A stretch of 64,000 nt of DNA, from NCBI GenBank assembly GCA_935421135.1, contig OW285194.1:12051376-12115375 (forward strand), read 5' to 3'. The notes beneath the pieces were generated by a model. The model had not been told where the DNA came from. It worked only from the letters and a program-made list of their open reading frames with translations, and searched no databases. Position 1 is the first letter of the stretch. Each line of letters begins with the position of its first letter. The DNA comes from Bugulina stolonifera (taxonomy: Eukaryota > Bryozoa > Gymnolaemata > Cheilostomatida > Bugulidae). The translations under genes and the position numbers were made by a program. Positions 1 to 13,488 of the stretch are shown here, one piece after another.

Positions 1-1229
1 GAATATTTAAAATTTATTAAATTAATTAATACACAATAGAGTGATTCTTGCTAAGTAAAATAATGAACTTGCACAATGCTTTTCACACAATATTGTATAA
101 CAAACAATTATTGACATGTGTAATGAAAATGCATTGCAAATGTATTGAAAATGTATTATGTGGCTATTGAACAAAAACTGTGTATCCACCATACAGCCTA
201 TGCACACATTCAAAGTGCATATTCATGACCATGATACATGCTGAGGTGTTTTAAAACTGTTTCTCCACTCTCAGTACAAGAGTAGCTACTCAACTGTGAT
301 TGTATGCTAATGTATAAATAATATAAATTTGGTCGATTTTTATCCCATTAGAAGCAGTAATATATATAAAATTACTCTAGATTCTACCGTTTAGAATTCT
401 ATTTTTATCAGACTTGGCAACTGTTGCGAGATTTCTACAGTGCAGAAGAGGTTAGGACTAGAGAATATGTACAACTTAGCATAACCTGACCATCTAAGAA
501 TGGCCAATGCACCAAACCTTTGATATATTGCCTTGGTTCTTCACCATTATACTGAATGAAGGGTGACACAACTTGATCATTGTTTATTTTTAGCATCACT
601 CTAAAACGTTCATAGGACCTTAGGCTAAGAATTCTGCATTGTACATGCTGGAGTTATGATAGTAGAAATGTGCCACCAACTAAGATATTTACAGTATAGG
701 TCAATGCTAAGGTCAAGAGTTTGAGTATGAAAATAACTCATAGAGCAATACAAGCCTGCAGTTTAACCAGTGCCTGCTTCACTATCAATTTAGCTATACA
801 CTGTCGTAGATCTTATTTGTTTGATTAGTTTGATAATGACAATGATATATATAATAATTATATAACAACACAAGTCGGAAAGAGAGGACAACTCTATAAC
901 AGAAATAGAATATTAACAACGGTCAGTCATCACCCTTATAGGTTACTAGAGTGGAAAGATGAAAGGTAAACATAACATTATAATAATAACATTGGTGTTA
1001 TTGTTTGGAGAGTATACTACTAGAGGTATGCTAAAGTGTATCTATTCCAAAGTACATTAATCTTCCACCACGGTTGGCTGAGCCGCCACCATAATATACT
1101 AAGATATTCCATTCATCATTCTTGAAATGGAATCCGCCAAAGGCAGACTATAAAAGACAGCCTGTTGTACCGTCTCTAATCATCCTATATTCTGAATTTA
1201 TAAATTACCTTCAAGTTATCGGAGCAACC
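1..1229. other. Non-coding flank upstream of GPCR A
   Basis: AT-rich sequence with no convincing exon on either strand. It carries a short copy of the AGAGAGGACAACT motif near 880-893 that recurs across the window. The promoter and 5' UTR of the receptor gene that follows presumably lie in its right part, but I see no distinctive TATA box or initiator. Confidence 0.6.
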
Positions 1230-3889
1230 ATGGATCTTGTAAATGGAACTACGATGAGTTTGTTCAACGAAACGTTCAATGATTTTGCTAACAAAACCGG
1301 CATGGGTTTGTCTAACAATACAGTGGAGATGCTGACTGGCAAGACGTCAGGAGTGGCGGTCGTAGATGGTAACATCACAACAGATGTCTTAATGACTGTT
1401 CTACCAACTGAAGCTTCAACAACAATTTATGAAAATCGTTCAGCAAAAGCTCTACGTCGTACTATTTACTATACGTTGCATGGAATTGTCGGACTGACTA
1501 TCACACTTTTTAATGGAATCGTTATCTTAGGTTGCTGCAGACGAGAAAGACTGAGACGACACATTAGTCTCGTAATGATGACGCTGTTTATTTTCTGTTT
1601 CATTCACGGATTGTTTGTCGGAATCATCTACCCATTGCAGAGAGTATATCGATATAAAATGAGTTCAGACTTGTGCATTTTGACAACACTATTGATGGAC
1701 TTTGCAGACAATTATATATTGGTTCTGCTTCCGGTATTTTCCGTGGAGAGGTTGCTACACCTTAAGTACCCTAATATGGCCGCCAGGAAGCTGAGAATCT
1801 GGAGTATTGTCTCTATTATAGCTTCGATACTCATAACCATGTGCTATGCATGGCTACCGCTGATACCAGATTTGAATATTCCGATGGCTAAGCAATGGTC
1901 ACACGACAATGCGGGTAACTACACTATTATATTCTAACTTCCTCTAAGCAAATCATTGGACGAAAATGTTTATTACCGTATACATTTACACGCATCTTGT
2001 GCTAGAACACATTATATTTTTATACTTTTGTATAATTAAGATTAAAATTTGATCAAGGTGTTATCGCAAAATTTCATTTTGGCTCTAAATATCCCATTTG
2101 TACCCTTTGCACAGTTGTCGACAGTGTTCAAAATGTTGTATACGGTGTGCACTCACCTCAATTTTAGTGGTTATACCGTACCGCCAGCAGGCGTGTACCC
2201 TCATTTTAATTGCTAGTCACTGTGGACCTGATAGTGTAGCAGTAGAGTGCTTAATCAACATCCATAGGGACATAAGTTCAGATCTCAACTAAGCACAATT
2301 TTTTTTCATTTTAGTGATTCACTAATTTCTTAGCTACTGCATGTATAGCTATACAATACTAATCTGTAAGGTTGCATGCACTGTGTACCCACCTCATTTG
2401 TTCTGTGAGACAAGATAAGCCATTCATCAGTGGGCCTACTATATGTACGTAGATTAAAGCCTTCTGCAGCGACAGTACATTCCAGCTACAATAACTTTCC
2501 TGCTTTCCTTCACGGTTGTTGATACTCCCGTTGTTTAGAACGCTTTCTCGACCAAGGTTAGCGGATGTGGCCTTTTGGTATGTCCAATGAAAACAGCAAA
2601 AGCATGTACAACCTTGAACTTTATTCCAGTACGTCAGCAAGAGTTGAGCAGGTTCTACAGGCACTACACCTGCCAGTTCAGGATAAACAAGAAAAATGAA
2701 TTAGAACCCATATTCAACATCCTGATCGGAACATTCTGCGTCTTCACTGTTATAGGCATACACCTGGCCATGTTCTTTATGCTCAGGTCTGTATATTAAT
2801 TTATTAATGTGAAATCACTATTTTTTGCTAAATCACTAAATTTTTTTTGTTTTGTTGCAATCTGAACTAATCGGTCAATTTGATTACTTAGTCCTCCGTC
2901 CACCGATTTGAGGCAACATTATGAATCATACAATTATCCAGGTGCCTCGAACTATTTTCTCTTATGTAGAGACAAAGGAGGTGAGGTGAGCTCATTTTGG
3001 AGAAGTTTACCTCATCCAACTCATCCGTGGCAAAAATTTGATAAAGCTTGCTGTAAACTTTAAAGTGACAAAAAATCTTTAATTCACTCTTCAGGTCACG
3101 CTTGTCGGAATACGCCAGCATGGAGGAGAACAAGAAGAAACAACTAAGAAAAGCAGCTCTTTCCGTTCTGCTTGTCGCTGTGACCTTTATCTGTACTCTC
3201 TTACCATTTGGTATAACAATACAAATTGCTGCCTTCTGTGATACCAATGTAAGTATAGATGCACTAGCACATGTTAAATATATCAGGTGATGTAGACCTG
3301 ACCCTAGACTGTGCTTTGGCAAAAGTTTCTTCATTGTATATTGGTAACTAAATATCAAAAAGGAAACAAGACATGGATCAAGCAAGTTGCTTCAAGCTAA
3401 AAGGTTTTGAGAAACCCATTAGGTCCAATCATATTTTATCTAAACTGAATAAACCAACCGACCTTCTAGTAACATGATTACATGTACATGTACATGTTTA
3501 TATTGTATAAGCACACACAATTATATTTTTGTAAGCGCATAGGTAGTATTGGTGAACATCCAAATTACAAGTATTTTTGTCTGTTTTTATTTTAGACAAC
3601 AAACAAGGAGAGCATTGCGTGTAATGGCCTTACTTTAGAACTAAGATTTGTCTTCAGCATTTTGGCGCATCTTGGAAACCTGTTCGCTCCTCTTCTCTTT
3701 GCGCTTCTTAATACGAACATACGTCAGCAGCTCAGAGAGTTCATTAGACCTAGCTGCAGTTCCTCCAAAACAGAGAGTGATGGTGGGAAACCTGGAGTCC
3801 CTGTAGAAGACACAACAATGGCTACTAGTGCGACAGTTATCACCTCCTATCACAAGGATGACACTCTATATATCCATGGTACCATATAA
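1230..3889 (+). CDS. Seven-transmembrane receptor (GPCR A), four exons
   Basis: Plasma-membrane receptor of the GPCR superfamily; ligand unknown. Exons 1230-1914, 2630-2786, 3095-3248 and 3596-3889 join with phases 1, 2, 0 into 429 codons plus stop, and all junctions are GT-AG. The ATG at 1230 was chosen over an in-frame ATG at 1122 because of its good context (gcaaccATGg). The N-terminus (about 75 residues) holds six N-glycosylation sequons, near residues 5, 13, 21, 29, 48 and 69. TM1 is about 80-102, TM2 112-134, TM3 150-172 with a Cys at the usual 3.25 position (DLC), and TM4 190-212. Exon 2 holds ECL2 and TM5, exon 3 ICL3 and TM6, exon 4 TM7 and a Ser/Thr-rich tail. The DRY position reads VERLLHLKYP, and TM7 lacks a textbook NPxxY. 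Intron phases differ from GPCRs B and C in this window, so it belongs to a different subfamily. No specific family recognised. Confidence 0.85.
2372..2403. repeat. 32-bp segment shared with 39620-39651
   Basis: In intron 1 of GPCR A, the 32 bases beginning TTGCATGCACTGTGTACC are repeated identically at 39620-39651, inside a hAT-like element. This suggests a fragment of a dispersed repeat. Confidence 0.6.
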
Positions 3890-6800
3890 CTATGGCTTCA
3901 TTTTGACAGGCATTACTGTGCATCATTTCTATATTTACATGTAGGATGGCTTGTATATTCATGAAAAATTTTTTATACTCCTTATACTCTCATGATGTAT
4001 GGTATATTATTTCACAAATAATTTGCTACTGAAACTGGCACTAATTTACAGGTTCTTTTCAGAAGAACATGTTGAGGAGAGTTCAATGAAATACTACGAC
4101 ATGTACATGTACATTATGGGCATAAAATTTTACTCTTTTAAGGCCAATTGGACTCTCTTTAAAAAAAGGCTGTTTTATTTTCTGCCCCATACTGATTTTT
4201 TCTTCTCTCAGATGGGCTTTTATGGTTTAGTGAAAGCTATTTATACCTACTGTCTCAGATGGGCTTTTATGGTTTATTGAAGGCTATTTATACCTACTGG
4301 TGGAGGTAACACATACATTTATTTGTTGTTGAAAAATATTTCCACAGCATTCACCTAGCCATATCATATATTATATTGTACATAATGATATTTATAATGG
4401 GTCCCATTTGTATATTATTTTAATGTATAAAATTATTGTTGCTAGCAGTAATAGGTTTTCTGGCAAACCTTACTTTACACGTATATATGCATGTACAGCA
4501 GTATCTCCACTTCAAGTTGTAGCCTACATATTAATGGATTATTAGAGGCTGCATTGAATTGTATAGAGAATCACTTTATAAGTTTTCAGGCTAAACCTTC
4601 AGGCTAAAGTTTTCAGGCTGTATGTGTATGACTACAGTCATATAGATGCTGCAATACTACGTATATATTATAATTATTGCCATATATTATATATATATAC
4701 ATTATAAATAAACCTATTATCTTCATGTTGGTTATTTTGTGTCCAACTTGGTTAAATTTACTTTCATGCCACAGAGCTGCAATCTAATCTAAAACCAAAC
4801 TGTTAACACATTTATGCTAAGGGTGGAGAGTATGGGTGGTATAATAGTACTACTATCTTCAATAAATATGTAAATAACACACTGTGATTTGTTGAAATCG
4901 TTTAATATGATTAACCTGTGTTGAAATATATCTAGAAATTCTTTTCGTTTGAAATTTTAATCTTTAGACAGCAGTAATTTAAGTATTACAACTATCTAAT
5001 GGTCATTTTTCCTAAAAAGAAGAGCTAGATTAACTCATTTGTAAATTAGCAGATTTAGAATGTTTTGTACAATATACATGTAGTAACACTTGATCCTCTA
5101 AGCCATAGGTGTGTTTGTATAATTTATATATCCTCCTACATTCACATTTGTAACTATTTAGGTCTTATGTTACATTTTTTATTGATATTATAATTCTGCA
5201 CCTGATAATGGTAAACTGATCGATAATATCATTACCGATAGCATCATTAGCTGAGTGTGAATGAACAAAAATATTCAATACTCTGCAATTACATAGAGTA
5301 GCATGCTGGCACTTATAGCTATACTATTCAACATCCTAGTGCGAACAATGCTTCAACAATAACATTTTTTTATTTGTGAATAATGCATCCACCTGTTTGT
5401 TCATCCATGTATTGTACATTCTCTTTCCTAGATTAGTAATATTGTTTAGAATTATTTAGAAAACATGTCCACCCTTGCAAGCTCCCATAATAGTATGATG
5501 ATGAACTCGAACATGTGTCAAAATGATAAACAGTGGGAAGATAACTAAATATTATTGTAGATTTTATAAACCTTTGGAATGTGGAAATGTTTTCTACTGC
5601 CAAGCAAGCCACCATTGCAATAATAATCTATAGTAGCGAAACTTCAAACAGTTAGCTCTTCTAGAAATAGTTTAAATACCAGAATCACTGATTCAAGTTT
5701 AAACTATTATTATGATTTTAGTTCGTGAGATATTATCTAGAAAGGAAATTATTTTACACAAGAGCATAAAATGATTTTAATGATTGTTTTGGCGTGGTAT
5801 CAAGGGAAGTCAATATGGTAGAACGGATTTACTATGGAAAAATACAGGCTATTATTTGGCGGAGTCACATTTCCAAATAATTATTACCTTCATTAGGCAC
5901 AACTACAAAGTATAAAGCATGATCACATTTATTAGAAAATCGACCATTGTGGTTGTATTATTATTACTGTATCTAAAAGTACACTAATATACATGTACTG
6001 GCAGGCAAGTTCGTCTGTACGAGTTGAGTTTGTTCAGTTTTGTTGGCAAACCTATAATAAATGGCTGGAAATTTGCCAAGCGTGAATCTCTAACGCCAGA
6101 ATAAAATCAAATCACGCCCACTCAAGCTGTGGTTGTAGAGTAGTGATGTTGCCTATCATTGTCCAATAAGAAGTTTGAGCTTTCAGGTGTAAGGCAAGAA
6201 AAATTGGTAGAAGAGCAAGAAACTCAAAGAACTCCTCCCCTTTGGCTTAATTGAGCAATTATCAACCTAATTATTAACAGACTGATATCGGCAAGGCATA
6301 CTCGCTACCAAGTTAGTAAAAAGGTAGAGTTATCCGCTGCAGTGCCAAATCAAACCTACTCCTTTAATATTTTGGCTCCAGTTTTTTTGTCTTTGGAAAA
6401 TCTCAGGGCAATCTGTTTTCATAAGTCTTCAGTTGTGTTAGCATTTGAGAACAGTTAGGGTCCTTCTCTGACACTTAAACTAGAAAAACACAGCTCATGA
6501 TGAGACGTACAGGTTTGATTGTCTACAAAGTGATGAAGATCACTAAGTAAAGCAGATGAATCAAATCTTTCTGCTGTCAAATGAGAACAGTGAGAGTGTT
6601 TTATTGTACGTTTTTATCTAGTAAAATCCACCTATTTTGAAAACTTTTTCACTAGACTTTTGTACTCTGAGGAAATGTATAAACTTCACATTATGTCCCG
6701 AATTGTACCGATTAATAGAAAAATGACACTTTGGCATGGAGAGTATTCACTTCCACTATTTTTATTCTCCCCTCTCCCTTCCAATCCGTTTACTGTGCAG

Positions 6801-9800
6801 TGAAAATGTGAATATTAATCCAACCAATCTACTTCAACTTTAATTTATGCTGGCATTTTGCCAACTAGCATTCTGCAGAATTTGCAGACAGTCTCTGGCA
6901 CCATCAATTAGCTCCTCAATGATTATTTGCATGCAATTTAGGTAACTTGAAATATCAATAAATAAGATATATTACCAATAATTGGTATAATAAAATTTAT
7001 CCAAGTTCAAGTTACCAGAATAATTTGGCATGCTGCCAAACATCTTTTAGAAGTGGATTATTCAAATTCATGATAAAAACTTTTGCTGAGAACTATATAG
7101 ACTGTCCTCCGTTATTTACCAACAAACATCAGGCAAAACTAGCAGCTGGAGACGGTGGTTATAGAAACATATTTTCCTACTGATGAATCACATTCTACCC
7201 AGTGTATCTTAAAAACCCTGTTTTTATTGATTATTTGTGACAATCATAATTATAAAAAATATCAGTTTCAAAACAATTTCTATGCCAAGTTTAATTTATC
7301 ATTAAAGTTTACATATTTCCTGCGGTAGCTTAAATTTATTCAACGCCTTTCAGAGATCAGCAGTGGCTTATGTAGGTCAATATACGTACATGGTGGTTTA
7401 ATCGACGTGTCACGGTGTCTGGCAGGACGTTCCACCGAGCACCCAATGGTGTTTAGCTCAGTCACTGCTTTGTCTGGCTAATTACTTTAAGCACTTCCTG
7501 TCAAAGCTCCTTTTTTATATTCATTGCTGTGTAGGCTTAATAGAAGAAGTCATACAACAATAACAGTGACAAAAAGTGCATGTAGCAGTAAGTTTAATAA
7601 TTAGACGTATACCATATCATTGCACCCAGTATAGCCCTCCCCCAACTACCTCACGGCAAATCGTGGGAAATGACAAAGCCCCTTGGTGCTACATACATGT
7701 AGATGCATAGCCTACAGATCTATTGAAAAAAATCGGAAGTGGCCGCATAAGTAACAGTCCAAAACTTCACCCATTCTAGTGGCTCAGGGGGGCAAGAGTT
7801 TATGGGCAGTAAAGGTAGTACCAGTCTTCCCCGTACATGAGATAAACAAAGCGCAGGTAGAAGAATTATTTGAAATTGGAGCAAAATGTGATGGCATAAT
7901 GTCGACACCAGGTTGTGACATTATCCTCCAAGTTGTGACTAGCTAAGTAGACATGGTAAAAAATTGAAATACTTGAAACGTTCACAGTTTACCTACGTAG
8001 CATAATGATTATGCTATGTGAATATGCTGTTGACAGAGGATGTGGAAATGAAAGATTAGACGTTATGAAGACAGTATTCATCATGTACTTTACTGGCTAA
8101 TCAATTATTCTAGGATTTTATGACGTTAGCCAGCTGTCACGATATATCGCAAAGGAAATAGAACTGTATGTGGGAGTTAAATTCCTCACAACTTCCTAAT
8201 GCCACCAATGATAATATATTGTCATTGATGCTACCAGAAAAGTTATCTGTTAACATTATTTGGGCTCCGGGCTGCAGCGCCTATTGTTATTGAAAAATAT
8301 TGCAACACAAATTTTCCTCACACCAATGTTTGGTTTCTGGTGTATAAATAGTTTATAAGCGGAAAGGAATGTTATAAATAGATACAATATATTATCAACA
8401 ACACTATCAACTTCTAGTGATAATACCATACTACACTGCGCGCGTGCGTATAGAAAGGAATATTCTAGAAACATTATAGTTTTTCGTACCCCGATGAATG
8501 ACGTATAAATATTAGTCTAGGCATATGACAACAACTGCAGTTTTACTACAGTATATACATGTGTATATAAGGTTAGCCTATTTGTTCACTAGAACGCTCT
8601 TATGAGATGCAGTGGTGGAAAAATCTTATAACCTTAGATCCTTGTTAGTGGTTGTCGTAATTGGGATGGGAGATGACGACTTCTTTATCTTCCGTCATGT
8701 TTCGTAACAGCTATAACACAGGAAAAGAAAGCAGAAAACCCTAATGAGTGTGCCAAGACAAGGGTCATAAGTTTTGAATCAATCACCTGTGATTGATTAC
8801 TGTATGCTAACTGAAGACCGGGTCAAGGGATGATAACTTCATACTGAACAGACATTACACACTTGTGATCAGAATGATGGGAGTCGCTACCAGTGCCTGG
8901 TGAACAGGCGGAAGTTTCCCATGGAAGTTGAAGACTCGCTGAGTCTGATACAGTATAGACATATGAATGTATATATCTCTATATATAAAAACTCTTGAAG
9001 TTCTGGTATGCGCTTAGCTGATGCAATACCAAACATCTGTGGTAGATATATAGCAGGATATGGTTATGAAACGTGAAGTATTACTTCTAGAGGTTTAGCA
9101 GACTTCGTAATCCTCTTTTACGGCTTGTGTGATCAAGATTTTAACAATTTACGTAACTAATTACAATTTATCGCCTTTGAAACTTTGCTTTGCTGTTATA
9201 AATTTTATAACTGGCTGGGACAATTGAACAATCCCTTATAGGGCGGCCTCTGGCTACGCCCTCAATTAAGAGATTTATATAACGCACTCTGTGAAATGAT
9301 CGCTTTAACTTTCATGGGCAAGGGGCACAAACTAAGCGCATTGGACGTCAATTTGACATGAACAAACCATAATCATATGATGATGATAAATTATCTACAT
9401 TCTACCCTGTAAACTGCACCCATCCGTAAATAATACCATTTATAATCTTGAGCCCAAAGGCTTCCTGCTCCAGAACTGTTTTATCACGTTGCACTGACAT
9501 ATAAGTGTGTACCTGTTATACAATCAACATATGGAGATGTCCATCCACAATAAGCATGTACATGTACATGTATATGTGTCTACATGCCAGGCTTTCATTG
9601 CAAAACCAGAGAAGTATTGGCTGGTTAGTGTGATGATAGATTTGCAGAACCTAGGCTAAGCTGGCAAAATTCCAAAGTTGTGCCAACTTGGAAAAAACTA
9701 GTAAATATTATAAGCCATGCTAGAACTGTAATGATAGCAAATTTCTAAGAAGTTGGTATTTACATGTAGCTACTAGAACAATAATTTGGTACACCTAGTA

Positions 9801-11666
9801 AATATTATATCACACACTGATTTTTATTATTTTATGGTGTATGTGGATTCAATCCTTTGTAGTTGTTCTATTCCACTGTAAATCTACATGATTGTAGGGT
9901 CTAGTAGTAAGATAAAACACAAACTGGTGTAACATAATACATTTTATTTAGTAAAACGTCTAGCTATCCGTTGGAACAGCTCTGTATGTTGAATCCATCA
10001 CCTATGCAGGAAATTGAATATTACAGTCATTTTACATGATTGTATGAGACTTGACAGTTGCTTTCAATAAAATCAGAGGTGGGGCCAGAAGCAGGAACAT
10101 TCAAAACAATCTTAGTTCTTATGGCTTGCCAAGTTGCACTGATGAAAATCAGGGAGATTCAGTATTTCGGTGGGGTACGAATATTTGAGTTGAAAATCAG
10201 GGAGTCTCCTGCGGAATCAGGGAGACTGAGGGAAACGGAGGGAGAAGATTTCTAGCAAAGATCTAAGGTTATTGTAGACTCTGAGCTGCTGTTCTTATAT
10301 ATGGAATAAAATGACACTATGTCACATACATGTATATGTAGAAGCAATCTAAGGACCAGTGTTAGCAGTGGAACAAAATATGGTGGGTTCACTGTACCCT
10401 CCCATTACAACGCATAGACTCACTTCTAGCACTGCACTGGATTGATATGTGCATACAATTATTGGGCTAAAAAAATCCCCCTCCAGTACCAAGGTGAAGA
10501 TACTTCTCGATTTCTGCAGAGTTCACAAGGTTCAGATGGTCAGACTAAAAGCAAAAAACTCGGCCACATTATAGAATATATATATTAAATCAATCATTTC
10601 TTTGACAGAAGACATTCTGCTAAGTAATGCCAACATCACCATTAATTTACAAATTCTTTACCAGCTTAAATATTCAGCGAGGTGGCAGGGCTGAATCATG
10701 TTAGAGACAAAATATACCTATGGATTGAACAATCAACAAAATAGCCTTTATTCCATTCTTTTGTCAATTGCTCTCTCCGTCTAATTTTGAGCAGCGGGTC
10801 AATCTATGTTACAGGAAAAGGAAACCCAAGTGAGAAAGACTAGAATTTCTTTATTTGGTTTCGGGAGCCTATCTTTGTCAAACATTGCCAAGGATCTATG
10901 AAGCACATCATGAATTACCTTATGAGCCAGGCTTTGAGCCCCCCCCCCCCCACTTTAAATTCAATGGCCAGAGTACCCTGCTATAACAACTGTTCCTACT
11001 AACAAACTTTTTATCAGTAAAAAAACTTGGTTACCGATCATTTCTAACTTGACTGCCTTTGTCAAGAGGAGGTGGTAGTGAAAATGTACAACTTGAGATA
11101 ATCTCCCCTTGGTTGTCTAATATTGCACAGTATACAATGGTGAAAAACAATATGAAAGTTGGTAATATCTAATAATAATAACACACCAATATATTATATT
11201 CTATTATCTGTATAATGAAGGCATTAAGTTTTAACAGTAAATTTTGCTAAAATTTTTATTATTACATAATATATCTTATCACAGCAATATCTATGAGTGA
11301 GTAACACACTCAAATTTCCATTGCCAAAGATTATTATAACAGCCCTGTAATTATAGCCATATGGCTCGACCACTGTTTCTTTGCTGTTTCAATAGCGAAT
11401 AGCAACACTTACATAAATATTTAAAACATCAGTTGCCCAACCGCAATAAGACTCTTATTAGAAGTCATACTTCAAACTGGACAATATAACATCTAAAACC
11501 TGATCAGTGATGACCAAATGGTTATATCCTGTTTATATACTACCAAGGAGTGTGGAGGAGCAACTACTACTTAAAATATATATATGTGGTCTATAAAAAG
11601 AGGATAACTCCAAAATTATAAACTTATCATACGAAATATCAATAGAAACATTGCTACGCGGGAATA
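3890..11666. other. 7.8-kb gene-poor intergenic stretch
   Basis: Downstream of GPCR A and downstream (3' side) of LIN52. I found no chain of exons with matching phases on either strand; open frames here are short and lack homology I can recognise. It holds a 48-bp tandem duplication (4205-4299), a C13 run (10939-10951), three AATCAGGGAG boxes at 10146-10227, and many copies of the palindromic 8-mer TACATGTA. The 3' UTRs of both neighbouring genes should end in it. A rapidly evolving small gene could have been missed. Confidence 0.5.
4205..4299 (+). repeat. 48-bp tandem duplication, two copies
   Basis: Two adjacent copies of a 48-bp unit starting TCTCAGATGGGCTTTTATGG, with two or three mismatches. 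Downstream of GPCR A, non-coding. Confidence 0.8.
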
Positions 11667-13488
11667 TCAGCTACCCAGCCCTTGCCTTGGACGTTGTAAA
11701 ATGTTGAGGAACTTCCCTCGTGTCATCTCATGTGCTAAAAGATAAACATACGCCAAGTATTGCACAGCGCAAGACCTTACAGTTTAATAAGTTTAGCTCA
11801 GGAATATCCCAGAGACCTTGTCATCGACTCCGTGACGATTCAAACATTCAACTCGTAGTATTACACATTTATACAACAAATAGTTCAGCATCAAATAATG
11901 AGTATAATTTGCAACAACCGTACCTTCATCTAAACCGAGTTGATAGGCTAAGTTCTGCAATTGCCGAACTCGATCAAGAAGTTGGGCGGGTGTCAAACTT
12001 CCCAGCTCCTGCACCATATTAATGTCTTCAGATTCTAATTCATTCATCCATTTTGGTTTCTTTGCAGTAGATGAGTTGGTAGAATATGTCTGCAATGCGT
12101 GTTAACAAAATATTTCACATTATGATGGTTTGACGAAAAGACGGGGCTAGTCACTTCTGCCCTAAACATAAAACTCTGATCATTACACTGATAAAAAACC
12201 CCATAAACATCCCACTTCACTCATTGCACCGTGTACCATGTATCTCACTAACCTCATCTGATGGCAGTACTCACACTAGTGATCAGAGTCAAAACACTGA
12301 TTGAATGTAGAACTGTTTTCAAGAATAATAGGCCTAAATGATTTGTACTTCTTAGCAGTAAATTATCTGGTAATATCACATGAGCAGATATTTCAACGAT
12401 GGAATTCAATGTGGAAGTTTATAAACTTACATTTGATAATCCTCCCATTGCTGCAAACTCATTCACTCCAGGCACTACAAACATAGTAAACAGAAATCAG
12501 CAGATCACATTACACCATGTACCCAAGATCTTTGCACAATAGATATTTAGACATGAATTACAGCAAACGCAGTTGAATGAATTGGTATACCAAGAGAGAA
12601 ACTATATTACAATAAACCATCAACTTAAATTCACATGGCACTATTATGCACCTGCCTTTAATTTTCAGAAATTATATTACTGTACACCATTACTAGTTTT
12701 ACATGACATGGTGTTTGCTTTGTGCTTGTGGTGAAGCATAAGCTAGCATATTCATTCATGAATAGGAGGGTCGCTCAGTTTGCATGGATCGTCCCTGGCA
12801 GCTAAATTCAGTATTATTTCAGTAACCTGTGTAAAACACTAAGACTACATAAAATACTTCCCATAACAAAAAATATTTTTATATTTATTCAATGATGTTG
12901 GAGAAAGTAGGGCAGTTCACTTCCACCACCGCACCAGGTATGCTGACCCACTCAGAAGATAGAACCAGCAGTTATATAAAATAATCTATGGGCACTAGCA
13001 TTTGCCATTTTTCACAGCATGTACAATCAGAATAATATATTTATATTAGATGGGAGGAAGGAAAAGCACTCACTTTGTTCAGGCCATAGCTCTGGAGAAG
13101 CTCGGTCTTCAAGATTCTCTAAGCTGATGAGCTTGCACGCTTCAGTGTCGTAATCTACAGCAAAGATAGTTAAGTGAGTTATTCAAGCCCGGGGAGTGGG
13201 AAACTGCACTCTTATCCATTCTAATTTAAAATTAAAAGAAAAAAATTTCTTTTTCTCTTGGCAATCCAATTCCAATTAGGGGGATTTCCAAGACCAACGT
13301 CACCTCATTTAAATCTAAGAGGCCAGTTCAAATACGACAGACAGCTCACCAAAACAAAATAAAATACTGGCTATTGATATATTGGTGCTATCACTGCAAT
13401 TACAACAGATGAAGAACAAAAAAGAACAGAACAGAGAACACAGTTTCAAATTACCCGCAGTCAATGTCTGTCCATTCGCAGCCATCAT
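11667..13488 (-). CDS. LIN52: LIN52, MuvB/DREAM complex subunit, five exons
   Basis: Nuclear subunit of the MuvB core, which pairs with p130/p107-E2F to repress, or with B-Myb to activate, cell-cycle genes. Exons on the minus strand are 13455-13488, 13074-13154, 12431-12474, 11924-12089 and 11667-11734. Phases 1, 1, 0, 1 give 130 aa (human about 116). Strong family matches: DRASPELWPEQ in exon 2, PGVNEF in exon 3, PKWMNELE and LQNLAYQLGLDE in exon 4, and EMTRGKFLNIL in exon 5. The pocket-protein contact LISLENL fits the LxSxExL form, and a Ser-Pro 5 residues after it matches the human DYRK1A site (Ser28). Start: two consecutive ATGs at 13488 and 13485; either could serve. Exons 1 and 3 are only 34 and 44 bp. 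Head to head with ALDH6A1. Confidence 0.93.

Noticed and set aside
1122..1229. Upstream in-frame ATG of GPCR A as the start
   Set aside because: The added residues are hydrophilic and not receptor-like, and the ATG at 1230 has a better context; not excluded.
7720..8474. Open frames of 60-70 codons on the minus strand in the 4-11 kb region
   Set aside because: No splice partners, domain or codon pattern; consistent with chance.
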